Source of the DNA: Streptomyces cinereus
GTDB lineage: Bacteria; Pseudomonadota; Gammaproteobacteria; Pseudomonadales; Moraxellaceae
Assembly (NCBI GenBank): GCA_014647715.1
Contig: BMPS01000004.1
Location: forward strand, 83,420-147,419
Direction of reading: 5' to 3'
DNA length: 64,000 nucleotides
Under the pieces are notes generated by a model. It was given only the letters and a program-made list of their open reading frames with translations. It searched no databases and was not told the origin of the DNA. Made by a program: the position numbers and the translations under genes. Below are positions 11,753-20,608 of the stretch, in pieces. Each line of letters starts with the position of its first letter. Position 1 is the stretch's first letter.

Positions 11753-11986
11753 CTAAAAAGTACGTAAACTTGGTTGAAACAAACCGACCACAAACCAAAT
11801 CGTTTCAACAATCCAAATGATCAGTACATACAAGCGAATTTGCTCGGCGGTCCAATCTAGCGAAAACCAGCCAATTAGCCACCACGATTGCCAACCTTCT
11901 AGCCATTTTGCGCCATTTCCCAGCAGCACCCAACCATAAAATATACTGCTAAGCAAAAACAGCAACAACCATTGCAGTACTGGCAT
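11753..11986 (-). CDS. Small hydrophobic membrane protein
   Basis: A 77-aa, Trp-rich protein with two predicted TM helices: about residues 5-23 (LQWLLLFLLSSIFYGWVLL) and about 50-68 (LYVLIIWIVETIWFVVGLF). I start it at the ATG at 11986 because GAAGGAA lies 9 nt upstream; a longer reading from 12040 lacks a ribosome site. It is divergent from ubiH with 134 nt between. I do not recognise a family. Confidence 0.65.
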   Translation of the reverse strand: MPVLQWLLLFLLSSIFYGWVLLGNGAKWLEGWQSWWLIGWFSLDWTAEQIRLYVLIIWIVETIWFVVGLFQPSLRTF

Positions 11987-12120
11987 TTTGCTTATTCCTT
12001 CAACATTTGCTTTATGAATTTTACCCAATTGCCGCCACAAAGCGCGTAAGGATTTGTGCTAAACTGATAAAAAATTCTGATAAGGTGCGCTTTAACCGCC
12101 CTTTAAAAAAGAGAACAATC

Positions 12121-13392
12121 ATGAATATTCTTACCCCCCAAACTGTGGTGATTATCGGCGGCGGCAATGTGGGTTTATCCTTTGCTTTACTGCTTGCCGA
12201 CAAAGACATCTCAAGCACGCTACTAGAAAAAGCCAATTATCCGACCATTAGCCCTGATGATGACTTAGACCGCGCGCAATTTGACAGCCGTAACATCGCG
12301 CTGTCACGCCGTACGGTACAAATTTATCGTGGTATCACCTTTAATGGCAAAGCGTTATGGGATGATTTGCAAAGCCATGCCTGCCGCATCGATGAAGTTA
12401 ACATCAGTGAAGAAGGTAGTTTTGGTAAAGCCACCCTCAACAAAGAAGCCGAAGGGGTGGAAAGTTTTGGACAAGTGATGGAAAATGCATGGCTTGGCAA
12501 AAAATTACTGCTCGCCGTACAAAACAATCCGCTGATAACTTTGCTAGACGGTGCCACCTTGAACGATATACAACAGACGGCAACCGATGTCACCATTCGC
12601 TTTGACCAAGACCACCAAGCTCGCCAAACCTTAACGGCTGATTTATTGGTGGCTTGTGATGGTCAGCACTCGCCAAGCCGTCAGCTACTGGGCATTGGCG
12701 CAACTGCACACGATTATCACCAAGTAGGTGTCGTGGGCGTGGTCATGACGGACAAACCGCACCAGCATCAAGCGATTGAACGCTTTAATAAAATGGGCGC
12801 AGTTGCTGTGTTGCCTTTGGTTGATGCGTTTGATATCGGTCAAGGGGATGGACGACAAGCCCAGCAAGGCTACCGCCGCTCTGTGGTATGGGTGTGCCCA
12901 AAAGGCGAAGAACAGCGCTATTTGGATGACGACCAATACTTTCTTGACACCATTCAACAAGCCTTTGGCGGCCTAGCAGGCAGGTTTGTCAAAGCAGGCA
13001 AACGCGGCGCGTATCCACTGGTCAAAATATTGGCAGATAGTCAAGTCAAAGGTCGCTGCGTCATCATGGGCAATGCTGCCCACACCTTGCACCCTGTGGC
13101 AGGACAAGGCTTTAACCTATGTATGCGCGATGCTGATACGCTCGCCAAAATGCTAGCACAGCAAGTGATGCGCGGCGAAGATATTGGCGATAGTCGCATG
13201 CTACAAACTTATGCCAAACGCCGTAAAGCCGACCAAAAACGGGTAGAAATTTTCTGCGATACGGTGGTCTATGGCTTTATGCACCAAAATCCCTTGCTCA
13301 AAATCGCGCGTAACGTCGGACTCATTGCTTTTGATAAAGTGCCATTTGTGAAGCCAGCTGTGGCTACCTTTGCGATGGGGCTGAAATCATGA
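12121..13392 (+). CDS. ubiH: Ubiquinone-biosynthesis FAD hydroxylase, UbiH type
   Basis: A 423-aa flavoprotein monooxygenase. It has the dinucleotide-binding VVIIGGGNVGLSFALLLADK at the N-terminus, the DSRNIALSRRT motif, the middle LLVACDGQHSPSR and the FAD motif GNAAHTLHPVAGQGFNLCMRD. The FDSRNIALS and TLHPVAGQG forms fit UbiH, which hydroxylates the octaprenylphenol ring in ubiquinone synthesis. I start it at 12121, where the GxGxxG fold begins at the usual distance; the upstream in-frame ATG at 12007 would add 38 unconserved residues. Its stop overlaps the next gene by 4 nt (ATGA), so the two hydroxylases form an operon. Confidence 0.9.
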   Translation: MNILTPQTVVIIGGGNVGLSFALLLADKDISSTLLEKANYPTISPDDDLDRAQFDSRNIALSRRTVQIYRGITFNGKALWDDLQSHACRIDEVNISEEGSFGKATLNKEAEGVESFGQVMENAWLGKKLLLAVQNNPLITLLDGATLNDIQQTATDVTIRFDQDHQARQTLTADLLVACDGQHSPSRQLLGIGATAHDYHQVGVVGVVMTDKPHQHQAIERFNKMGAVAVLPLVDAFDIGQGDGRQAQQGYRRSVVWVCPKGEEQRYLDDDQYFLDTIQQAFGGLAGRFVKAGKRGAYPLVKILADSQVKGRCVIMGNAAHTLHPVAGQGFNLCMRDADTLAKMLAQQVMRGEDIGDSRMLQTYAKRRKADQKRVEIFCDTVVYGFMHQNPLLKIARNVGLIAFDKVPFVKPAVATFAMGLKS

Positions 13393-14636
13393 AAAACACT
13401 ACATTAATCATCGGCGGTGGCGTTGTTGGCGCGACATTGGCGTTAAAGCTTGCCCAAGCGCGCCATCCTGTCACCTTAATCGATGCTCGCCCAAAACTTT
13501 TAGCAGCCGATTGGCGCGACAAACTCACCGAGCGTGATGCTCGTGTCTATGCGCTAAGTGTTGCCAGTATCAACCTACTCAAAGAGGTCGGTGCCTGGCA
13601 GCGTATCGAACAAAGCAAACGCAAAGCCGACTATACCCAAATGCAGGTATGGCAGACCAATGGCGTGGGCGAGCTAAATTTTGGTGATGCTCAAACACCG
13701 CAATTATTGGGTAGTATGGTTGAGCCCTTTATCATCGAAAAAGCGCTGTATGACGGTTTTGACGATGAGCGTCTTGTCCATCAGGGTCAATCCTATTTGC
13801 GCCATATTGTAGGGCATAAGGTCACTGATATTGCGTGGCAAGGTGAAGATTTGGGGTATCAAGTTAGCTTAGATAATGGCACCACGCATCAAGGTAAGCT
13901 ATTAATCGGGGCTGACGGGCGCGGCTCTATGGTACGCCAAGCGGCAGGGATTGGGTTAGATACTTTGGACTACCAGCAAACGGCAATCTGCTGCGCCATC
14001 AAAACCGAGCAGCCACACAAGGCGACAGCCAGACAAGTGTTTTTGCCGACAGGGCCTTTGGCACTATTACCGCTAGCAGATGTGACGGCTGACGATCAGG
14101 CGAACCCGCAACATTGGCAATCGGTGGTATGGACATTGCCCACCAATGCTGCCCTTGATTTACTCACACTCACGCCAAAAGAGCTTGCCAAAGAACTCGC
14201 CTTTGCCAGTGGCTATGTACTTGGGGATATCACTGAGATTGAGTCAATCGCCAGTTTCCCACTGGGTGCCCAACATGCCAAAAATTATGTCAAAGCCAAC
14301 TTGGCGTTGATTGGCGATGCCGCGCATGGGGTGCATCCTTTGGCGGGACAAGGTTTAAACTTGGGTATGCTAGATATCATTGCCTTGAGTGATATTTTGC
14401 AAAAAGATTACCAGCGGTCAGGCAACAAGCTATGGGCAAGTTTTGCCACCTTACAGCGTTATGAGCGTCAACGCTATGCAAATAACGCTATGATGATGCA
14501 TAGTTTTTCTGGGATTAATTGGATTTTTGGTACACAGTTACGTCCGATTCAGCAGCTACGCAGTGAAGGCGTAAGTGTGGTTAGTAAAATCACACCCTTG
14601 ATGAAATTTTTTACCCAAAAAGCCAGTGGCATCTAA
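13389..14636 (+). CDS. Ubiquinone-biosynthesis FAD hydroxylase, UbiI/UbiF type
   Basis: A 415-aa paralogue of the preceding enzyme. It begins TTLIIGGGVVGATLALKLAQ, carries ERDARVYALSVASINLLKEVGAW and YTQMQVWQ, as in the UbiF/UbiI/VisC branch, and ends with GDAAHGVHPLAGQGLNLGMLD. These enzymes hydroxylate other ring positions of the ubiquinone precursor; which position cannot be read from the sequence. The start overlaps the ubiH stop. The operon ends at a bidirectional hairpin 15 nt downstream. Confidence 0.88.
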   Translation: MKNTTLIIGGGVVGATLALKLAQARHPVTLIDARPKLLAADWRDKLTERDARVYALSVASINLLKEVGAWQRIEQSKRKADYTQMQVWQTNGVGELNFGDAQTPQLLGSMVEPFIIEKALYDGFDDERLVHQGQSYLRHIVGHKVTDIAWQGEDLGYQVSLDNGTTHQGKLLIGADGRGSMVRQAAGIGLDTLDYQQTAICCAIKTEQPHKATARQVFLPTGPLALLPLADVTADDQANPQHWQSVVWTLPTNAALDLLTLTPKELAKELAFASGYVLGDITEIESIASFPLGAQHAKNYVKANLALIGDAAHGVHPLAGQGLNLGMLDIIALSDILQKDYQRSGNKLWASFATLQRYERQRYANNAMMMHSFSGINWIFGTQLRPIQQLRSEGVSVVSKITPLMKFFTQKASGI

Positions 14637-14650
14637 AAATTTTTAACAGC

Positions 14651-14684
14651 AAAAAAATCCTCGATAACTTATCGAGGATTTTTA
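14651..14684 (+). terminator. Bidirectional terminator between ubi operon and OmpA-domain gene
   Basis: AATCCTCGATAA / TTATCGAGGATT stem with an A-run on the left and a T-run on the right, between convergent genes. Confidence 0.85.
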
Positions 14685-14710
14685 ACGATGAAGCAACTGC
14701 GAAAGGTGGT

Positions 14711-15925
14711 TTAATTCGCTGGGCTTGCAATGGTTGTAACGGTTGTGGTACCGGTTGCAGGAATTGCATTGTCATCAACAATGTATGCATCGACACGGCG
14801 ACCTTCTTGGTCTTTACCTGCAGCACCTGTCGTGTCTTGTGGTTTGATCAATTCAAGTTGTGATTGTGGCACACCATTAGCTACTAAGAATGATCTAACC
14901 GCTTGGGCACGCTCTTTTGCTAACTTCTCATTGGCAGCGGCATTGCCCGTGCTATCGGTATAACCACTGATACCGATTTTTTTGCCTTGTTTAGCGGCTT
15001 CAAGGATATCATTGGCTTTTTCTTTGGCATTACCAGCAACTTGTGCTTTACCCGTAGCAAAGTAGAAGCTTAGGCGACCATTTTCAAATACCACTGAAGG
15101 CTCAGTGCTAGAGATAGTTGTCGCCGTTGTTTCAGTGGTCGTCATCGTTGTGCCAGATGCCATTGGCATACTTGCAACAGCCGTATCAGTAGCGGACGCC
15201 ACAGCTAGGGCTGAGGTATCTGTTGCACTTGCCGCAGAGACTTCAGTCATGGTAGTCGTTGTCGTTGTTGACGCAGTGGTAGAAGCCACAACTGGCGTCG
15301 CGACTGGCTCAGTTTTGTTACATGATTTTAATAAAGCCCAAGCGAGTGCACCTAAAATCAATAGACCAATAATTGGCAGTAACATTTTCATCAAGCCGCC
15401 TTCTTCAGCTTTTGGCGTAGCCACCAGATGCTCCTCTCTACGAGTGGTCGTTTGGACAGTAGGCGTGGTGGCTGCATGCGCAGGCGACAAATTCAACATA
15501 GTCAAAATGCCTGCCGGGATAAATGCATATGCCCAAGCAGGAATCACAGAAGCCACAGAAGCAATATTGTTTGATAAGAAAGTATTTAGCGGTGTCGTAC
15601 CGGCTAGTGAGCGTAATTCACGCAGTACCAGTGGGGCAGCGCGGCTTACTAACGAACTGGTTTCTTGCTCTGGTACACTGTAATGACGTGAAAGCTGTTG
15701 CACTAGATCTGTACGATGGGTCGCATCTGGCAGGACACGGTCAAAAAAGCTGTTGTCATCATCAGCGATGGTTGCATTAGCAAAGCTGTTAGAGAGATTA
15801 CCGTCAGCCAGACGTGCAACCAAAATAGCGTATAATTTTTCTAATAAAGATGAGCGGTTGGCATCCGTTGCATTATTTAAAAGAACGGGCGTTACTGTAC
15901 GGGTTAAATGTTCAATGATATTCAT
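14711..15925 (-). CDS. OmpA-domain envelope protein with DUF937-like N-terminus
   Basis: A 404-aa protein. Residues 1-150 form a helical region with a DUF937-like character and a hydrophobic stretch near 125-145. A TM helix lies at about 181-199. A Thr/Ala/Ser-rich linker fills about 203-275. The C-terminal OmpA domain (about 283-390) has peptidoglycan-binding GYTDSTGN (Asp324) and EGRRVDAY. It probably anchors to peptidoglycan through the C-terminus. The start at 15925 has GAGGA upstream; upstream in-frame codons to 16000 lack one. It resembles Acinetobacter and Moraxella OmpA/DUF937 fusions in general plan; the function is unknown. Confidence 0.8.
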   Translation of the reverse strand: MNIIEHLTRTVTPVLLNNATDANRSSLLEKLYAILVARLADGNLSNSFANATIADDDNSFFDRVLPDATHRTDLVQQLSRHYSVPEQETSSLVSRAAPLVLRELRSLAGTTPLNTFLSNNIASVASVIPAWAYAFIPAGILTMLNLSPAHAATTPTVQTTTRREEHLVATPKAEEGGLMKMLLPIIGLLILGALAWALLKSCNKTEPVATPVVASTTASTTTTTTMTEVSAASATDTSALAVASATDTAVASMPMASGTTMTTTETTATTISSTEPSVVFENGRLSFYFATGKAQVAGNAKEKANDILEAAKQGKKIGISGYTDSTGNAAANEKLAKERAQAVRSFLVANGVPQSQLELIKPQDTTGAAGKDQEGRRVDAYIVDDNAIPATGTTTVTTIASPAN

Positions 15926-16424
15926 AATTCGATCCTCAACAAAATGAAGGGTTAACAACAACCATAAAACCAATGTATTATTTTTATATCCAACACACAA
16001 GTTAATAATTCTTCAGTATATGTTCAAAAATTATTATTATTTATGGTTATTGGGTTTTTTTATTGCATTGCTATTTAATTGTAACAATACTGAGAAAAAC
16101 TGCCATAAAACAAGAGACTTTGTTAAGTCTTTTGCAGTATTACTCAAATATAGCTAATAAATTAAAGCAAAATGGGGTCGCCTTCAGTTATGTTAAGGTA
16201 ACTATTGCGTAAATATTGTGTTAAAAATTCAGATCGCCCCCACTTTGGGTTAACTTGGGTAAAGGTGTGTTGTTCAAATTTGCAGGGTCTGTCTCTGCTA
16301 CCTCAACACTTACGGCAGTTATAGGTATCACCCCTATCAATATATTCACATTTGGCTTATTGAGATAACACGATATCTTAATCATAATCTTACTTATCAT
16401 TATTTATTGCTATTTTGAGGTGCT
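15926..16424. other. 499-nt AT-rich intergenic region with nested hairpin
   Basis: No convincing small gene was seen on either strand. It must hold the divergent promoters for the OmpA-domain gene and the rhomboid gene. Around 16084-16143 there is an outer pair AATACTG / CAGTATT enclosing a 9-bp stem AAGAGACTT-TGTT-AAGTCTTTT (one G-U pair). It has no U-run, so it is not an ordinary terminator. Confidence 0.4.
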
Positions 16425-17054
16425 ATGTCACTTTTTTCTAACCATACTTTGTTTATCATTATCATTACGGTGGTCGTCAGTTTATTAGCTTGGCAATCAA
16501 CCCAACTGATGCAAAGGTTAATTTTTTATCCACCTGCAGTGCAGCGAGGGCAAGTCGATCGCTTTGTTACTCATGGTTTTATTCATGCCGATGGGATGCA
16601 TTTGTTTTTTAATATGTTTACTTTGTATTCGTTTGGACAAGCGGTACAGGGTTTGTTCATGTCCAAACTCGGCAGTCTAGGGTTTGTGCTGTTTTATCTT
16701 GCCGCTTTGGTGGTGGCAATTATGCCAACCTATCTAAAACAAAAAAACAATCCTCGCTATAGCAGTCTAGGGGCTTCGGGCGCTGTTTCAGCGGTAATTT
16801 TTAGCTATATCTTGATGAATCCTTGGTCGACATTGTTGCTGTTTGTGATTCCTGTACCTGCGATTGTGTTTGCGGTGGCGTATGTGGCGTATAGTGTGTG
16901 GGCGGATGGGCAAGGTCGCGGCAGTATCAATCATTCGGCACATTTGGTGGGTGGTATTTTTGGTATGTTAGCCACGATTGCCATTGAGCCCGGTATTGTG
17001 GCGCATTTTTTTAACCAATTAATGCACCCTAGATTTTTAGGCTTTGGTGGCTAA
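16425..17054 (+). CDS. Rhomboid-family intramembrane serine protease
   Basis: A 209-aa, six-TM protein. The rhomboid signatures are present: HGFIHADGMHLFFNM (His50, His54, His59 region), GASGAVSA with the nucleophile Ser118, and HSAHLVGG with catalytic His173, followed by a glycine-packed last helix. It cleaves TM segments of other proteins within the inner membrane; substrates are unknown. GAGGTG lies just before the ATG. It stands alone between the OmpA-domain gene and a phosphoesterase gene. Confidence 0.9.
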   Translation: MSLFSNHTLFIIIITVVVSLLAWQSTQLMQRLIFYPPAVQRGQVDRFVTHGFIHADGMHLFFNMFTLYSFGQAVQGLFMSKLGSLGFVLFYLAALVVAIMPTYLKQKNNPRYSSLGASGAVSAVIFSYILMNPWSTLLLFVIPVPAIVFAVAYVAYSVWADGQGRGSINHSAHLVGGIFGMLATIAIEPGIVAHFFNQLMHPRFLGFGG

Positions 17055-17197
17055 CATTTGGGGGCAAAAAATTGCGTGGCACTTCTCGCTAGTTACAGGT
17101 TGCACATTCACAGGTTGTCTAGGTACAGGTTCCCTAGTCAACAGTCGCTTGGCTAGTTAACGCTAAAGTCGTAAAAAAGCAGTAAAAGGTAAAAAAC

Positions 17198-18133
17198 ATG
17201 ATCTATGATGTGATTGGTGATGTACATGGTCAGGCAGATAAACTCATTGGGCTACTGACGCAGTTGGGCTATCAAGATAATGGTCATTGTTTTCAAGCGC
17301 CTCCTAATCACCAAGCGATTTTTATCGGCGACTTGATTGATCGGGGCAGTCAACAGCTGCAAACCTTATCTATCGTATTTGCGATGATTGATCATGGGCA
17401 AGCGCTCGCGGTCATGGGTAATCACGAGTATAATGCATTAGCTTACGCCACACCCGATGCCCGCGATGCTAGCCAATATTTACGACAACATGATGATAGA
17501 CATACCTCGCAGCATCAAGCGTTCCTTGATGAAGTAGGGTTTGGCAGTGAGTTGCACCAGTTTTGGCTCAAGCGGTTTTATGAATTGCCGCTGTGGCTAG
17601 CGTTGGATGATGCGTGTTTTGTGCATGCTTGTTGGGACAGTGACGCGATGGCGACTTTAAAACCGCTGTTAACAATAGATAATCGCTTGACGCCCGTTGC
17701 GCTACAAAAAACCAGTGAGGAAGGCACGCCGCCTTTTGAGGCACTGGAAAGAGTGCTAAAAGGCGTGGAAGCGCCGCTACCCGAGGGCATTCATTTGGTC
17801 GATAAAGAAGGTCATCAACGTAAAAATGTACGGGTACAGTGGTGGCAGCCGAGTTTGTCGTTTCAGCCGATTCACCAGATCGCACGCGCCAGTCAAGAGG
17901 ATTTGATTCATATCCCTAAAGACACGCTGAGCGCTGAGATTGTGTTTGGGCTTGACCATGACAAACCTATTTTTGTCGGGCATTATTGGCTAAATGGCAC
18001 GCCTGAGCTGCTTAGTCATCAAGTGGTTTGTGTGGATTATTCGGCTGCTAAAGATGGGTTTTTGACGGCTTATCAATTTGACACCGATCGTCCGGCTTTG
18101 ACCTCAGCGAATTTTATTCAATATCAGCATTAA
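17198..18133 (+). CDS. Metallophosphoesterase (PrpE/ApaH-like)
   Basis: A 311-aa protein with the calcineurin-type metal motifs in order: GDVHG (about residues 7-11), GDLIDRG (about 48-54), GNHEYNA (about 80-86), and the late His motif GHYW (about 260). It is like bacterial PPP-family phosphatases and diadenosine tetraphosphatases; the substrate is undetermined. AAGGT precedes the ATG. The 143-nt gap before it has three ACAGGTT repeats of unknown meaning. Confidence 0.85.
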   Translation: MIYDVIGDVHGQADKLIGLLTQLGYQDNGHCFQAPPNHQAIFIGDLIDRGSQQLQTLSIVFAMIDHGQALAVMGNHEYNALAYATPDARDASQYLRQHDDRHTSQHQAFLDEVGFGSELHQFWLKRFYELPLWLALDDACFVHACWDSDAMATLKPLLTIDNRLTPVALQKTSEEGTPPFEALERVLKGVEAPLPEGIHLVDKEGHQRKNVRVQWWQPSLSFQPIHQIARASQEDLIHIPKDTLSAEIVFGLDHDKPIFVGHYWLNGTPELLSHQVVCVDYSAAKDGFLTAYQFDTDRPALTSANFIQYQH

Positions 18134-18231
18134 CCCAAGACTAAAATGGGTGTAACATAATTTAAAATATTTGTTTAAAGCTTACGGCTAAAAATGATAG
18201 CCAGTGAGCAAAAAATTAAGATGGGTTAGGT

Positions 18232-19146
18232 ATGATTCGACGTCCGATTGAGCCGCTAAAGATGCTGTTTGTGATGCAAGGCTCGTATTTTAAACGGCTG
18301 ATTGTGCCACAAGTTTTGTTGTTTATTTTCTCCTTTTTCATCTATTTTTATCAAACCCATATCGCCACCGAGCCTGTACCGCTCAATCCTTCGGTGTTTG
18401 CGATACTCGGTATCTCTCTTGCGATTTTCCACGGGTTTTGTAATAACGCAGCGTATGACAGGTTTTGGGAAGGGCGTAAACTATGGGGTACGCTGGTTTG
18501 GCTAAGTCGCAACATCGCCCGCCAAGTGCTGACACTGCCGAATGTCAGTATGGCGGAAAAACAAGCCTTTATCCGTCATCAAATCGCTTTTGTCCACAGT
18601 CTACGCCAGCAGCTACGGGCTGAGGATAATACAGCAAATCTGCAGCGGCTATTAACGGTTGAAGAGCAGCAAGCCGTGGTTGGGCAAAACTTTATTGCGT
18701 TACGCTTGACCCAAATCATGGGGCAGATGCTCGCCAACTGGCAAGCCGAGCAAAAAATCGATGTTTGGCAATGGCAAAGCTTGGATAACACCTTGGGTGA
18801 GATTGCTCATATCCAAGCGGGCTGTGAACGCATTAATAACACACCGATTCCGTATGCCTATTTTGTGCTGCTGCATCGCACTGTGTATCTGTATTGCTTT
18901 ATGCTGCCGTTTGGACTGGGCAATGCGATTGGCTGGGTGACGCCATTTGTAGTCAGCTTTGTTGGCTACACCTTTATGGCGCTCAATGAAATCGTCGATG
19001 AAATCAGCGAGCCGTTTGGTACGGGGGAAAACGAATTGCCACTGGGTATGATGTGCGATACGATTGAGACGCAGCTGGCAATGCTCAGTCATCAACAATT
19101 TGCTCCTGAACAAAAGCCGCGAGTACCCGCCAATGTGGTGATATAG
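18232..19146 (+). CDS. Bestrophin-like channel (UPF0187)
   Basis: A 304-aa membrane protein with hydrophobic helices near residues 24-42, 52-66 and two around 208-250. The family signature NNAAYDRFWEGRKLWGTLVWLSRN follows the second helix, and a late FGTGENELPLGMMCDTIE block matches the conserved bestrophin cytoplasmic segment. Bacterial bestrophins are pentameric ion channels. The gene follows the phosphoesterase by 98 nt and ends before a terminator. Confidence 0.87.
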   Translation: MIRRPIEPLKMLFVMQGSYFKRLIVPQVLLFIFSFFIYFYQTHIATEPVPLNPSVFAILGISLAIFHGFCNNAAYDRFWEGRKLWGTLVWLSRNIARQVLTLPNVSMAEKQAFIRHQIAFVHSLRQQLRAEDNTANLQRLLTVEEQQAVVGQNFIALRLTQIMGQMLANWQAEQKIDVWQWQSLDNTLGEIAHIQAGCERINNTPIPYAYFVLLHRTVYLYCFMLPFGLGNAIGWVTPFVVSFVGYTFMALNEIVDEISEPFGTGENELPLGMMCDTIETQLAMLSHQQFAPEQKPRVPANVVI

Positions 19147-19199
19147 TTGCCTTATAGATTTTGATTTTCAAGGATAAAAAATCATGCTATATTAAGTTT

Positions 19200-19228
19200 T
19201 AACCGTGCATTTCATGCACGTTTTTTTA
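19200..19228 (+). terminator. Terminator upstream of purE
   Basis: CGTGCAT-TTC-ATGCACG stem (19204-19220) followed by TTTTTTT. Confidence 0.85.
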
Positions 19229-19266
19229 TTTTAAGTCCGTCAATTTTTTGGCAAAAGGAATTTTCC

Positions 19267-19821
19267 ATGTCAGCAAGTCAGCCAAACACCCAGACACACC
19301 AGCTACCACCACCCATTCCATCGCCACAAGGTCAAGCCAAAGTCGGTATCATCATGGGTAGTCAATCTGACTGGGAAACCATGCAAAACGCCGCACAAGT
19401 GCTAGCGGATTTTGGGGTGCCATTTGAGTGTGAAGTGGTATCGGCACATCGCACCCCTGATAGATTATTTGACTATGCCAAAACTGCCAAAGCTCGAGGA
19501 CTGTCGGTGATTATCGCAGGGGCAGGGGGCGCGGCGCATCTGCCCGGGATGTGTGCGTCTCAGACAGATTTGCCTGTACTTGGTGTGCCTGTCAAATCCT
19601 CCATCTTAAGCGGTTGGGATAGTTTGCTATCCATCGTGCAAATGCCCAAAGGGGTGGCGGTGGGTACGCTTGCCATCGGGGCAGCGGGTGCGGCAAATGC
19701 AGGGCTACTGGCAGCGCAAATTTTGGCGATTGGTGATAGCACCCTTGCGCAAAAAATCAGTGATTTTCGCGCCAAACAAACCCAAACAATTTTGGATAAT
19801 CCGATACCTGGGGTGATGTGA
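19267..19821 (+). CDS. purE: N5-carboxyaminoimidazole ribonucleotide mutase
   Basis: A 184-aa protein with the PurE class I signature: [15 protein letters not shown] near residue 25, [29 protein letters not shown] and [19 protein letters not shown]. It converts N5-CAIR to CAIR in purine synthesis. The first 23 residues are a Pro/Gln-rich extension longer than in E. coli PurE (169 aa). AAGGA lies upstream of the ATG. purK does not follow; instead an HD-hydrolase gene begins 9 nt after the stop. Confidence 0.96.
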   Translation: MSASQPNTQTHQLPPPIPSPQGQAKVGIIMGSQSDWETMQNAAQVLADFGVPFECEVVSAHRTPDRLFDYAKTAKARGLSVIIAGAGGAAHLPGMCASQTDLPVLGVPVKSSILSGWDSLLSIVQMPKGVAVGTLAIGAAGAANAGLLAAQILAIGDSTLAQKISDFRAKQTQTILDNPIPGVM

Positions 19822-19830
19822 TAATGAGCG

Positions 19831-20463
19831 ATGAAAACCGCATTTGCCAAGCTGTTACAAGTTTATGACATTGATAACCAAACTATTGTTGACTTTTGGC
19901 AAAACATAGTCACTCACTACCAGCAGCCTCACCGCCATTATCACACGCTTCACCATATTCAGGCGTTATTAGAACAGTTTGATGGGATAAAAGATCAGCT
20001 AAAGCAACCTGAAAGCGTGCTATTGGCGATTTTTTACCATGATGTCATTTATCAAACCCAAGGCAAACCAGCCATGAGCAACGAACGCCAAAGCGCGGCG
20101 TATTTTATCGCCGAATTGGGCGGTTTTTTGCCAATAGACTTGCAAAATCGGGTTGTTGAATTGATTATCGCTACCGAAAAACACGAACTTGCCGACACGA
20201 ACGACAGCGATATGGCGTATTTTTTGGATATGGATTTGCGTATTTTGGGGCAGACTGACTTGGTTTATCAAGCCTATTGCCAACAAATTCGCCTTGAATA
20301 TCAACACGTTGCCAAGGTTTTGTACAATTTTTCTCGTAAAAAAGCCTTAAAAAGGTTTTTGGATAGAAAGCGGCTGTATTTTACCGAACGATTTTCTACA
20401 CAGTATGAGCAGCAAGCAAGGCAGAATATTAAGAGCGAAATCAAGACATTAACGTTATTTTAA
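19831..20463 (+). CDS. Predicted HD-type metal-dependent phosphohydrolase
   Basis: A 210-aa protein with spaced metal ligands typical of the HD-like family COG4339: RHYHTLHHIQALL near residue 32, AIFYHDVIY near 68 (the HD pair) and a conserved-looking MDLRILG near 132. The substrate is unknown. The start ATG at 19831 lies 9 nt after purE; an ATG at 19824 is in another frame that soon stops. It is probably co-transcribed with purE and ends before a strong terminator. Confidence 0.8.
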   Translation: MKTAFAKLLQVYDIDNQTIVDFWQNIVTHYQQPHRHYHTLHHIQALLEQFDGIKDQLKQPESVLLAIFYHDVIYQTQGKPAMSNERQSAAYFIAELGGFLPIDLQNRVVELIIATEKHELADTNDSDMAYFLDMDLRILGQTDLVYQAYCQQIRLEYQHVAKVLYNFSRKKALKRFLDRKRLYFTERFSTQYEQQARQNIKSEIKTLTLF

Positions 20464-20481
20464 TTTTTACCATTTTGAAGC

Positions 20482-20514
20482 AAGGCTTAATCAGTTGGGT
20501 TAAGCCTTTTTTTA
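20482..20514 (+). terminator. Terminator before valS
   Basis: AAGGCTTAA / TTAAGCCTT stem with a T7 run. Confidence 0.85.
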
Positions 20515-20608
20515 TCACCAAACATTTATAAAACTGCCTAGTTACGGTAAAATCCGTTAATTACCTTTTTGACATTCCTTTCTTTTTTATTGTAAAAGTT
20601 GACCATCT

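Noticed and set aside
15105..15683. Long open frame of 192 codons on the plus strand opposite the OmpA-domain gene
   Set aside because: It mirrors the Thr/Ala-rich linker of the real gene, giving Val-rich low-complexity protein with no ribosome site.
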